Part shown: positions 44,956 to 55,768 of the stretch, piece after piece
How positions within the stretch are numbered: position 1 is the stretch's first letter
Layout: the number at the start of each line of letters is the position of its first letter
Source of the DNA: Knufia peltigerae
Taxonomy: Eukaryota > Ascomycota > Eurotiomycetes > Chaetothyriales > Trichomeriaceae
Direction: 5' to 3'
Assembly (NCBI GenBank): GCA_030247855.1
Contig: JAPDRN010000004.1
Location: forward strand, 434,001-498,000
Length of the DNA: 64,000 nt
Translations under genes and position numbers: made by a program
Notes under the pieces: model-generated
Seen by the model: only the letters and a program-made list of their open reading frames with translations
Databases searched by the model: none
Told to the model about the DNA's origin: nothing

Positions 44956-45060
44956 GGTTTTCGGGTTACCTTGAGTGGTTTGCCCACTCTTACAGTCGTT
45001 ATTGTCCGCACATCCACCAGAGGACCTCATTGATTGAGAGTCGCTGGTTCACCTGCTACC

Positions 45061-46705
45061 ATGGAGCCGAGTTCATTTTTTCGTCTCTTCGTAGCCTACT
45101 TGTAAGTGAACACCTCCCTGGACCTCTGACATCCTCATGCACATACACGCACGCACGCAGCCTCTCTGTTCCTCCGTTGCCGTCTTTCTTGTGGATCAAA
45201 CTGACCGAGATCAGCATCTGGCGTTATCTCCGGCTCGTAGTCAATCTATGGCTATTCTGGACTTTCAAGCCGATCCCCATTCCAGACAACCCGACCCTCT
45301 CCTCCAAAGATGTCACCGTCATCTTACCTACTCTGGATGGTGAGGGAGCAGAGTTGGAGAGGACCATTGGCTCGATCTTGAGGACGGAACCGAAAGAACT
45401 CATCCTGGTGACCATTGACGAGAATCTGCACAAGGCAGAAAAGACCGTGTTCGAGATGCCGGCGAAACTTCATGGCAGGATTCGTTGTATGTCGGTGAAA
45501 CAGGCAAACAAGAGACGTCAAATGGCCAGGGCGATCCCCGAAGTCACCACCGAGATCATCGTTTTTGCGGATGACGATGTCACGTGGCCTTCTCAGCTCC
45601 TCAATTGGATGTTGGCACCCTTCGAGATCAAGGACAAAAAGTACGGCGCGGTGGTCACCTGCCAACGACTGAGACGTGCTGAGAACCCGACCCTGTCAGA
45701 ACGCATCTATGGCTTCTTGGGTGCCCTGTACCTGGAACGTCGGAATTTTGACTGTGCTGCCACCGTTCACGTGGATGGAGGATTGCCGTGTATTTCGGGA
45801 CGTACCTGTGCTTACCGTACCGACATCCTCCAGGATAAGAACTTCACCAATGGCTTTACCAATGAAAAATGGTGGTTCGGACAATATCAGCTCAATGCCG
45901 ACGACGACAATTTCCTCTCTCGTTGGATGGTCTCCCATGGGCACGGGGTTTACATGCAGTATCACCCCCAATGCGAGGTCTTGACCACTCTCGAAAACAA
46001 CCCGAAATTCTTGAAACAGTGTCTGAGGTGGGCACGCAGCAACTGGCGGAGTAATCTGACCAGTATGTTTGCTGAAGGGTACATCTGGAGGTGAGTTTTG
46101 CGTCGGCGTTGAGCCGCTCCTTTATCCCTGCTTCTTGGCGCTGACAATCCCTGCCTCATTCAGCAAACAACCTTACAGCACATATGCAGTACAAATCACC
46201 ACCCTGATGCCGCCTGCAATCATAGGCGATGCTCTCCTCTGGTTTTTTTTGTGGAAGGGCACTGCTGACTGGACCCGCAATCAAGCGTTGCCGGTCTACT
46301 ACTTCCTGCTGGCCTGGATGGTCTTCTCCAAATTCATCAAGCTAATCACGCACTTCATCCGCTTTCCCGTCGATGTCCTCTTGTGGCCCATCTCTGTCCT
46401 GTTCGGTTGGTTCCATGGAGGGATCAAATTGTATGCGTTCATCACTCTCGGCGAGGTGAGTACCCATCGGCTGTCTACGTGTCTCTGCATAACCCTTTCT
46501 AACCCTCTTTTAGACTACATGGGGCAGTCGAGCCAATGCGGACGCCAGCGATTCCACGAGAATGATCAAGCAAAAGCGACCACGACCTGCCTCCCATTAC
46601 GCCCCAGCAGAGGAGAAACTACTCGAGAAGCCGCTACTCTCTGATGACGATATGAAAGTCGATGCCGAATACGACCTGAAACATCACCAAGCACTCTCCG
46701 CTTAA
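45061..46705 (+). CDS. Membrane glycosyltransferase family 2 (Cps1/GT2-type polysaccharide synthase)
   Basis: Four exons: 45061-45101, 45161-46090, 46164-46455 and 46514-46705, about 484 residues. Exon 1 encodes only MEPSSFFRLFVAY and splices in phase 2 to FLSVPPLPSFLWIKL. GT2 marks: VTVILPTLDGEG (nucleotide-sugar start), the metal-binding FADDDVTWPSQ, DGGLPCISGRTCAYR, LNADDDNFLSRW (acid base region) and QCLRWARSNWR (the processive QxxRW motif). Membrane helices lie near residues 20-50 and in exon 3 (LMPPAIIGDALLWFFLW, YYFLLAWMVFSKFIKL, VLLWPISVLFGWFHGG). The tail is charged. It is a plasma-membrane processive transferase of the hyaluronan-synthase/chitin-synthase superfamily; the Zymoseptoria and Fusarium GT2 homologues support hyphal growth. 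Its product here is unknown. Confidence 0.92.
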
Positions 46706-48489
46706 TTGACGTCTCTCCGCGAAACGACTCCTCCGGAGGCAAACCCAGGACGGTTTTCTTTTCTACCTTCGATGCAGTTCTTTTTCTTTTATTCAAAAAG
46801 CGATACTCTCCTTGACTACGACAAAATGGCGGCGCGAAAGCCAGAACGAAATGGGTGACAAAAGGATGGTGGGAGGTTTTCTCTTCGATCTTGCCGTAGC
46901 CTTTCGGCTCGAGCACACTCAAAAGCTCATTCGAGTTCAATTTACCACCTCGTCATCTGACTACGAAGATGACTCTTATTGCAACAGGGCCCTATCCTCG
47001 CTTTGAGGGATATGAGCAGACACCACTCCAGACACATGGGTAATATTTTCTTCAACCATGAACATGGACTCAACTTGCAAGAGTTGAGTGCCTTGTTTCT
47101 TCTCTTCTGTTACTTTACACATTTTCTCTTGCACGCATAGCAAACTGGAGCTTGGGGCTTTCTTTCAAGGGTGCTGTACATAGCGATTGGTTTCTTGCGG
47201 GCATTCGCTGTGCTTGCTCTTTTCACACTTTACGATGGACATGATTTGATGGACGGATGGCTGGAATGATGAATTCGAAACGGGACGGAAGGGACAGGAC
47301 AGGACGGAACGGAACGAAAACGATCGACGACCGATCATTGATTGAAACGGGAACTTTACGACGACAACGGGAAATTGATATTGCTTGCTTTAGCCCTTTT
47401 TTTCATTTCTTGCTTACTTGTGTCGTGCTTGCGTGAGTGTGTATACAGCTCACTTCAGCCACGTTGCACATGACAGATTGGTGAGGACATCTGCTTTGAT
47501 CGTGGGGTGGGGAAAGACTCTTAAGACTGCTTCAGACTACTCGGACAGACCAAAGACAGGAACGGGCGCGGCGGTCATTGTGTGTTCTCTCTTGCAGATA
47601 AAAATTCCAAGAATGATTCAACTCTCGTTTGGTCGTGCTGTGCGAGCTTGGGAAATTCCCAATTCCTTCGCAAAGTTCCGTGCATGAACGGGTGACGTGA
47701 CCAACGGGGCTCGCGCAACGTATCGGTTCAAAGAACATCATCAGGCTGCAGGTTTTTGACAGACGTGCGGCCTAGGATCAAAGCAAAACTTGAGCACTCG
47801 CACGAGACGGCTGCATCGACAATGCAATGACCGCATTCGGACAAACGCACACACTCGATGGTCGTGCCCTGGGGAGTCCTCTTTCATGGAACAAGGTTTG
47901 GCAGGAAAAACACCCACAATGACGTTTGGAAATGTAATCAAATTATTCCCCCCTTGAAGCAGGGTCAGACAGGGGTGGCCTGGTTGGAGTGGAATGTACG
48001 GAGTAGTCAGTCAGGGAAAAACGAGGCTAGAGGCCGAAAAGAGGACGGGGGGTTTTTTCTCGTAACCCTGGCAGGGGTCAGGAGGCGGCGGTGGCGGCGT
48101 GCGGCTGTTGTTTTTTTTTCAAGATGGACCAGTTGAAGCAACAACACATAGGCTGTAGCAGGGCCGGAGAGTGCCATTCGACGTGGGCGGTAAATACAGC
48201 CTCGTCTCAGGGCGGGTTGGTTTTGGCTATGAGACGGCCAATTCTTTGGAAACTGATATTCCATTCGTGCCGAGTTGTTGTGTGCGACGTACCTTTCGAA
48301 CGCTTGGATTTGAGCCTGACGCAATTGATGTTAAACTTCAATCTCACATGCTCCCTTCGTCGTTCCTGCCATCGCCTCCCCCCCTCTTGTTTGCCAAAAC
48401 CCCACGAAACACCTCGTATTCGTGTCGTTCTCCCACGTCGGTGCATTCATCCACTCGGAACCCGAGCCTCGTGTTCTGCCGGTGGTGGG

Positions 48490-48919
48490 TTGGTTACGCA
48501 GCGTGAGAAAATTTTTCGACAAGGGTTCGGGGGAAATGACCCTGGCTTGCTGGGCGTGGAGGGGGCTTGTGTTACACCAAAAGCAACCCCTGGCTACACC
48601 CTGCCGGGGGGGTCTGATTTAGGTTCATATCTGCAAAGCAAGCCAGCCAGGGTAGACCTGGGGCACTAGACCCGAAACTGGTCCGTCGAGGCATGTTGCA
48701 ATGCACAAAGCCGTTCACGGTAGTGGGCTTGCATCCAAAGTCGTATGATCTGCCAGGATTGTTGATAGTTTGGTTACACAACATGAGCATGGTTCTGTGT
48801 CGACTCGCTTCCCATGGAACGACGAGGGAGTGGCCGGATGAAGGAGGGTTCGTCACGCAGACATCGCTGCTATCTACGACTCAACCCCTTCGGTACTGCC
48901 GGGGTTGGTTACACAGCAT
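48490..48919 (+). repeat. Three diverged copies of an 15-18-base repeat
   Basis: Copies: TTGGTTACGCAGCGTGAG (48490-48507), TTGGTTACACAACATGAG (48770-48787) and TTGGTTACACAGCAT (48905-48919). The first two differ only by three G-to-A changes. The first and third are also preceded by CTGCCGG and extra G-rich bases. The spacing is irregular, so this is not a CRISPR or tandem array. Confidence 0.55.
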
Positions 48920-49002
48920 ACGGGGGCTAAAGCCGTCGCTTGAGTCTTTCTGATGATTGGATCTCCGATGCATCGAAGGATGGTGGGTGCCAGACTGAAA
49001 CG

Positions 49003-49076
49003 GAGTTTGGTTCTGAGGCAAACTATGGCGTAGACGTTCATGCACTGCACCGCATAGCTGCCTCAGAACCGAACTC
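49003..49076. repeat. Imperfect inverted repeat (hairpin), 24-25-base arms
   Basis: The left arm (49003-49027) contains GAGTTTGGTTCTGAGGCA and ends ACTATG. The right arm (49053-49076) is its near-perfect complement, with CATAG then TGCCTCAGAACCGAACTC. The 25-base loop is 49028-49052. Mismatches are one T/C change plus a small bulge. An RNA copy would fold into a stable hairpin. Confidence 0.8.
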
Positions 49077-50196
49077 AATCAATGAGCGGTCAGTAGGAGA
49101 CTGAAAGAACTGCCATATTCGGACCGAGGTATCTTTCTGGTGAACGTGTCAATGTTCGCAACTGAGGTTAGAAGATTGCCCGTGGTGCTCCCGCTCAATT
49201 TTGGGATTGCACATGTCTAACGCGCACGCAGATCAATATTCGGCATTGTATTTGTGCGCTGGTGATAGTATGAGCACAAAGGGTCTCGTCGAGCTAAACA
49301 TTGTCCGATCTCGAGACTCGCAACGTGGGTGCGAAAGTGACAAGATGCTCTGAGTCCCGTGTCGCTTCCCTAGGAATACACAGGAGTTTGCATGCCAGCG
49401 GTGACGGTGACGAACTTAGCTGCAACTTGCATTATCTTGATCAACACAGGGGTTTGCTGACCATGTCGGAGGAAAAACTCTTCCGCTCACCCATCCGCAT
49501 GCCGATTCAAGAGCTAGAACGTATTCAGAGTGCCTGAAACCCCCTGATAAAAGGCCCCTGCCAAAAGCGGGCATTGATTGAACATGGTCAGAAACCTGCT
49601 CACCCTGGTTGGTTTCTCCGTCCGTAAGATAGCTTTATCTTTGAGAACTAGTTAGAACAATAGCATGCTGCGACTCGCCGGAATAGGATCTATGTACCAT
49701 GATCGGCAAGGTACTCTCGCAGTCTTAATGCCCGGTTCGTTGAACGATGGATACCGCGAAGCGTGAAAAGGTGCCTCTCCAGACAGGATACGCTACACGT
49801 AGGAATTGATGGCCGTTCTCTTGTATCGGAGACGTTTGTCCCGAGAATTCATCGTCCAAAGTCCTCTTCTTGCTCTACCATGACAGACTAGCTGGAAGCA
49901 CCCTGGCCTAACAAAAATTGTTATGACTTTCGGCCAACTCTGCTGATGAGCATAATATTCGCCTACTAGCCGAGTCTTCCTCAAAAGCGCCATCGGGCGG
50001 GACGGCTCGGGGCTGTTTCCTTTCTCTCGACGGGAGTTACCAGGGGTGTTACAAGGGTCACTGACAATCCCACAGGCCTCGGCAGTTGGCTTGCCAGGTC
50101 AAGGACGGCATCGAAGAAGTTCACAAGTAGTCGTAACCTAGAACGACTTTGCCGACTTTGGGAAGTTGATTCTCTTCAACACGCTAATGGAAAAAC

Positions 50197-50532
50197 TTAC
50201 TCGCAACGGGGAAGACACTCAGCATTTTGTGCCGCGTCGTCGTATCCTGATGGGACATTGATGAAAACTGCAGGGGTTCCGATGATCACCTGCGAGGCGT
50301 GCCTGGATGAAAGCTGGTGGTCGTTGTGCTTCGGATCGTTGTATTCACCAAGTACTGTGACAATGAAGCTGAAGTCACCTGGATCGGTTCTGCTGCGAAC
50401 GGTTTTACTAGAGGCTTCATTATCAACGCGAAGGTGCAGGGAAAGATCCCGCCAGATTCGGTGATAGGTGCCGCCGCTTTTGGAGGAAGAGCTGCTCCGA
50501 AGCCCTCGTGAGGACCCCTTCTCCTCTGCCAT
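50197..50532 (-). CDS. Possible small hypothetical protein
   Basis: A 111-codon ATG frame (MAEEKGSSRGLRSSSSSKSG..., later DFSFIVTVLGEYNDPKHND and GTPAVFINVPSGYDD). A donor-like GA|GTAAGT stands just before the stop, so it may be a 5' exon. No family is recognised and no downstream exon joined cleanly. It could be chance. Confidence 0.22.
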   Translation of the reverse strand: MAEEKGSSRGLRSSSSSKSGGTYHRIWRDLSLHLRVDNEASSKTVRSRTDPGDFSFIVTVLGEYNDPKHNDHQLSSRHASQVIIGTPAVFINVPSGYDDAAQNAECLPRCE

Positions 50533-51110
50533 CGCACCCTTTTCTTTGTTAATAAGCTCTGGGTATGGCTATGAGCCTTGCAGCGAAGAGAAGACACCTT
50601 AGCCAGGGCTTTTGGGAAGTTCGTGGGCGGAACGGTCACTATGAGTACAGCCAAAGAAAACCTCTCTTCTGTCTGACGACTGGCTCCCGTCACTTTCTGC
50701 AGACAATGCCTAGCCATGTCATCAAAAACCCCCTCGTCAGGCAAAAAACACCTTGATCTTTATCAACAGATAAACAACGTCCTCTCTCCTCCTGATCAAC
50801 AACACCAGAAACAATGTCTTCTCTCGTAAGCGATATCTGTGGATGTCAATTTTTGAACAGGGTAACTATAGAGGATTTCCTGTTGGAATGCGAGATGGAG
50901 CACGGGGCAAGTCTGGCCCAGAATGCCACAAATACCACCGTAATGTCACACTCTCAACCGCCCTTCTTCCATGGGGATGGAATGAAAGGGAAGAAAATGT
51001 TTCACACCACCCCAGCCATGTCCATCTCTAGGTATAAGTCCCAACGAGCGAGACCCCATGAACTGGCGTCGTCTTCTTTCTTTCCTCCGGCCAGTGCGTG
51101 ACACATCAAC

Positions 51111-52909
51111 ATGCCATGCCATAGACTCTTCCTACTTCCCTTTTTGTCCCTTGTGATTCTCTGCACGAGTCCAGTCCTCGTGTCGGGCTCCGACTGGAAC
51201 AGCATCCCAAACAGCCTCCACCATCTACTCCATACGATTGAAAACCAAGACCACGAGAAGCATTTCGCCGGACTCGAACGGAGAGACACGGCGGCCCGAG
51301 CATCATACTGGAGACCCCTGCAGCTCTCGCAGAGAGATGATCCCCCTGCGGACTTGGAGACCCAGCTCATCAACGTCGCCAGCCAGCTCACGTCCACGCT
51401 GAACGCGCTTTGGGGCATCGTCCAGCATGAATACAACATCGGCCCTCCGGTCATCGCCTCGGGGTCAGCATCATATCCCGACCCCACGGTATTTCCGATA
51501 ACGGTGGTGACCGACGGCCACGCTGGCAGCCATTCGACACCACCAGTAGTGCCACCTCCCGGTCCACCACCAACGTCGGCAGGGTCGTCACCTCTTCAGC
51601 AGCAAACGCCCGGCGCATACGCCTTCGACCCGCAAGCATCAAATCTCAACGTCGTGTACTACTCCCAAACCGACCTGACCGGGACCGTCACTCTGACTCA
51701 GGTCTGCTCGGATCCTTCAATCGACGCGGTCATCCTCGCCTTCATCACCGGGCTCTTCGGCCCAGGAGGCTACCCGAGCATGAACATGGCGTCCAATTGC
51801 TGGGCACCCAGCGCCGCACAACAGGATGCCGGCGCGGCGGGCTTGCTCGACTGCGTGGGTGACGGTTTCGCCGCCCAAATCTCCTCGTGCCAGTCCCTGG
51901 GCAAGAAGGTCCTGATCAGCATGGGCGGCGCATATTCCAACCTCCAAATCTCGAGCGCCGACCAAGCAACACAAGCCGCTCGCTTACTATGGAATTTGTT
52001 TCTGGGCGGCACCGATGCCACGACCGCACCACTTCGTCCCTACGGTAGCGTGATCCTCGATGGGATTGATCTAGGTATGTCGAGAAGAACAAACACAAAT
52101 AACCACTCCTTTCCTGCTTCTCCCCACCTCCCCTCTCTTATCCTGCCCTCCTCTAGATCCAACATCCCACCCCCAAGTCGTCGTCGTCATTCGTAAATAT
52201 TGCCGACTAACCCACCGACTCTGGCACTCGCCTGTATGTAGACAACGAAAAACCAGCCAATGCCCAATACATGCCTTCCCTCATGACGGCGCTGAGGACC
52301 CTCATGGCCACCGACTCCCGAAAGCCGTACTACCTCTCCGCGGCGCCCCAGTGTCCTCAACCGGACCAGTCCATCCTCGTCCCCGACCTTGTCAATGTAA
52401 TCGACTTTTTCAACGTCCAATTCTACAACAACCCGTCGTGCCAGCTCGACGCGGGCCAGGGGTTTCTCGACTCCCTGACTTCCTGGTCAAACAGTCTCCT
52501 TCTGCCTCCAGCCACGGGCAACAACAATCCCTCGGGATCGTGGCCAAGGCCATCATCATCATCACCACCACCACCACCATCAACCCGACCCAAAAGATCA
52601 TCACGCGTTCGTAGAACACAGATACCACCACCCCCCTTGGATCCAGGCGCGGGAAGTAATCCATTCGTCAACATCAACAACGGCATCACGTCTCCGAGAC
52701 TCCTCGTCGGCACGCCCGCTTTCAGCGCCGCGGGGAGCGGGTACGTTACCGTCGCACAATACCAAAACATACTGGAACAGGTCAAGGCTCTCCATCTACC
52801 GAACCTGGCGGGGGCCACGTTCTGGGACGGCGCTTACGAGATCAAAAGCGGCGGCGCCGGGGCGACGAACATGACCTACGCTCAGGTTGTTCGGGAGGTG
52901 TTTGGATGA
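51111..52909 (+). CDS. Secreted GH18 chitinase (class III-like)
   Basis: Two exons, 51111-52074 and 52242-52909, about 543 residues. A signal peptide is clear (MPCHRLFLLPFLSLVILCTS, cleavage near VSG). A non-catalytic region of about 170 residues follows, with an LERRD Kex2-like site and a Pro-rich linker, then the TIM barrel from LNVVYYSQTDLTG. The catalytic motif DGIDLDNE (Asp317-Glu324, proton donor Glu324) is split by the 167-base intron between Leu321 and Asp322. Other family marks are KKVLISMGGAYSNLQ, VNVIDFFNVQFYNNPSC and GATFWDGAYEI. Residues about 415-458 are an unusual Ser/Pro/Arg-rich insertion encoded by trinucleotide repeats. It cleaves beta-1,4-GlcNAc polymers in the wall or environment. 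Confidence 0.93.
52551..52580 (+). repeat. CAT/CAC trinucleotide microsatellite inside the chitinase ORF
   Basis: Runs of CAT then CAC triplets encode the Ser/Pro stretch of the chitinase. They lie within a phase-compatible 75-base GT-AG segment (52540-52614, GTGGCC...TTCGTAG) that could be an intron, or could be retained without a frame change. Confidence 0.85.
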
Positions 52910-53296
52910 CAATCTGTAGGAAATCACCCTGAAGGAGGGTGAATGTTTTGACTTAAAAATTGATAAAGAGCGCGGGAAGGGAAATTAATCGTCTTCGTCC
53001 TGGCACGAATACTGCGAACGTCTAGCATGCTGGGAAGGCGACATTGTCCGAAACCCAGTTTAGAAAGTAATGTTCGAAATTTCAAGTCATGCTCGTCCAA
53101 TGTCATTCCTACATTCCTATCGTTGTCCATGGGTATATAAAAGTAATTATATGAAAGTTTTGCGAAGGTTCAAGTCTGGGTATGGACATCTTTACAAGCA
53201 GACAAGGTGTGAGTGTAAATCAATTATGATGGATAAATAGGTCCTCTAGGACCTTTGTCGTCAGTCCACACAAACGAAAACTGGCCTGTGATACCC
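52910..53296. other. Convergent spacer between chitinase and Zn2Cys6 gene
   Basis: This 387-bp gap between two 3' ends is AT-richer than its surroundings. It holds no recognisable gene. Confidence 0.5.
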
Positions 53297-55768
53297 CTAT
53301 GACTGCGTACCAGGCGGCATAGAAATCAACGGCCAAGTCAAAGGTCCAGGTCCATCAAAGTAATGGTTGGGCTGGAAAGACATGTACGAATCTCCATTCA
53401 ACCCATTCTGGGACTGCGGTGGTGTGGGATAGCTGACATATATGTTGCTGGCATCATTGAGCAAGGATGCCAACGAGGTGGGTATCGTTTGCATCGGTGC
53501 GGTCGTCAAAGCTACACTCGGCGATTGCGAGAAGGTTGAAAATAATGGCGATGAAGTTTGGGGCTGCGTGTTCGGCTGGGGTAGGATCGAGAATGGTGAT
53601 GGCCACTGTTGCGGCACTAGGGCAGGCATCTGGCTTTGTGCAAATGTCGGTGGTGGGAGACTGTTCTTTCGTAGAGCAGGAGTAACATGTGGATCGAGGT
53701 ATGCAAAAAGTGGCTCAGTCTCAGGCTGCACAGGCTTGAAGTGGGAAGCATTTGAACCGTTGACGGCATTGAATGCCGGTTGCATGACCGAAGCCTTGTC
53801 GTCAATAATGAGTCGGCGGTATTGATCCTCGAGAGACTGCACTCGAGGCTGAAATTGGCGCTGAAGGTGATTTCCGGTTCCTGATGTCATGTTAGCATCT
53901 GCAACTGTTTACTAGAGCCCGTTCATCTTACTCAAAACAAGATCGGCATAAGCCATCAGCGATATCCAGCCTTTCAGTTCATTCCGCATAGCTTCAAACT
54001 GCTCCAATGTGACGGGCAAGGTGTTTCTTCTGTAAACAAATAACGTGATTCCGAAGGCAGCTGCATAGGCAAGGGTTGAATGCCAGGTAAAGTCCACACC
54101 CTTGTACCGGCTGGAAAGCGTATGAAAGGCCTGTAGAAGACGCTTGGCAGCCTTGTGGCAAATATCTAGATGTCGTCCATGAACCTCTGGGTCATCACTT
54201 GTACAACATACAGGATGAAAGAGATTCAATTGATACTCGGCGGTCCAGGTCTCGATGAGTAGACCGGCAACATGTAGATTCACTTGCTTGGCTTCGAACT
54301 TGATCGAGTCTTCCCAGTCTTGCCGCCATGCTAGGATCTTGGTGTTGAGAGCTTCCACGGTCTGCAAGTATTCTGTGGCAGGCTTTCTTACCGACACAAT
54401 GTTGTTGTGAAGCTCTGTCAGCAGCGGCAGTAATTTCGCAAGATGCAAGCATGGCCAAAAGTCGCATGAGCCTGACAGCTCAGACGCAATGCCGTGTCTG
54501 GAGATCTCCGAGTCTTTGATCGCCTTTGGAAGAGGCACGTCCATGTGTTGGAATTGCCAAGGGGCAGGTAGACCAACCCTACAGCCCGTGGTCACACAGA
54601 TGCCCAGAATGGCATGGAAGACTCGTATTCGAAGCTGTTTTGATAATGGATCCTTCTCCGTCTCGGGCAGCCGGATCTTGTCCGGATCTCGATGGTAGTC
54701 CAACTCGATCGCGCGGACAAGGATCTTGTGGCAATAAATCCAAGATATACCAGGCTTGGGCAGAGTTCGAAGATGGATGCAGATCAATGCCATTGCTTGC
54801 ATAGAAGCAAGAGATCGATCGTGGAACAATTCGCGATAATGTCCAAGGGCGACATGGAAGTACCGATGGGAGTCCTCGAACCTTCCCGCCGAGTGCAAAT
54901 GATTTCGAACTGCTGTTTGGTGCATGATGATGGCAAACAACATGTACACCTGAACGCGCTCGGCCGGTGTCAAGGAATTGGGAACATCGTAGAACCTATG
55001 AACCAGGTCCACAAAGCTCGAGTGGTGGACGACGGGAACATATTGGGCCATGATAAGCAGGAAGTGGTTGGCATCTCGTAGGGCCTGTTCTTTAGGTGGC
55101 GATCTTGGATCCTCCACCCATTGATGGCCACTGACAGTGTTGATGATGGAAGTTCTCGAGAGGTTGAATCTGTTCATGGTGTCTTTGGGGTAATCGTTCA
55201 TCATTTCGCATTCCCAGTCCGCAATGTCTATCTGGCCATCCATGACATCGACGACCGTCCCATGCACCGGCCCAGAGTGCATTGGTTCACAATTGTCAGG
55301 TGCAGGCCAGCCCACGTAATGCGCATCCGGCACCGAGGACGAGGAAATGCCGCGGATCTGCTCTTTCGGTGCCGGTGTCGCAAGGAATCCTCCATTGTGA
55401 TCCAGCCGTCGTAAAGGTCCGTACCTTGACTGGTACGCAGCCAACTGATCCCTTAAGAAGAGCAACTCATTCTCTGCCCGATCTGTTTGACCTCTTTCTC
55501 TTGGCTGCTTCGTCACTCTATCGGTGGTGTAGCAACGCAACTGCTTTTGGCGACAGGGTCCGCAGGCGTAGGGATCGGTGTCGCATTTCATCTTGCGCTC
55601 CTTGCAGCGATCACAAGCCTGCCCGGTGCGGGAGGTGGCTGTGAGTTTCTTGCGCACTGCATCGCTGTACTGAGCAGGCTCGTCCGAGAGAAGTTTGATC
55701 TTCTTCGAAGGCAACCTGGGGCCATCAGAAAGGGAAGGGGATTTTCGCTTGAAGGGAGGTGTGTCCAT
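53297..55768 (-). CDS. Zn2Cys6 (Gal4-type) transcription factor
   Basis: Two exons, 55768-53932 and 53880-53297, joined over a 51-base intron (GTAAGA...ACATCAG), about 806 residues. The binuclear zinc cluster starts at CDRCKERKMKC and is completed by DTDPYACGPCRQKQLRC, with C-x2-C-x6-C-x6-C-x2-C-x6-C spacing. It is preceded by a basic KRK...KKIK nuclear-localisation-like stretch and followed by a helical dimerisation segment (ENELLFLRDQLAAYQSR). The fungal_trans middle region includes VVHHSSFVDLVHRFYD, AVRNHLHSAGRFEDSHRYF and ILVRAIELDYHRDPDK. The C-terminal exon is Pro/Ser/Gln-rich, probably an activation region. Target genes are unknown. The neighbouring chitinase and laccase are possible but unproven targets. 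Confidence 0.93.

Larger units (their letters stand above)
36915..45060. other. 8.1-kb gene-poor region upstream of the GT2 gene
   Basis: No conserved domain or convincing full gene model was found over 8.1 kb, although genes elsewhere are spaced every 2-5 kb. Composition is not AT-rich, so heavy RIP decay is not obvious. It holds a G-quadruplex motif (42321-42355), a CA-rich run (43987-44006), a TACTCCGTC motif (43942), several 70-200-codon ORFs without homology I recognise, and a pyrimidine-rich leader next to GT2. It may be an extended promoter, a noncoding-RNA locus, lineage-specific genes or decayed sequence. Confidence 0.5.
46706..51110. other. 4.4-kb gene-poor region downstream of the GT2 gene
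   Basis: No recognised gene. From the left: the GT2 3' UTR; a GGACGGAA/GGACAGGAC-type purine run near 47280-47316; a TACGGAGTA motif (47997-48005); three diverged copies of a TTGGTTAC repeat (48490-48919); an imperfect inverted repeat (49003-49076); a weak minus-strand ORF (50197-50532); and a promoter-like stretch before 50814. The chitinase 5' UTR ends it. Confidence 0.5.

Noticed and set aside
48490..48919. Repeats considered as a CRISPR-like array
   Set aside because: The genome is eukaryotic, spacing is irregular and the copies are diverged.
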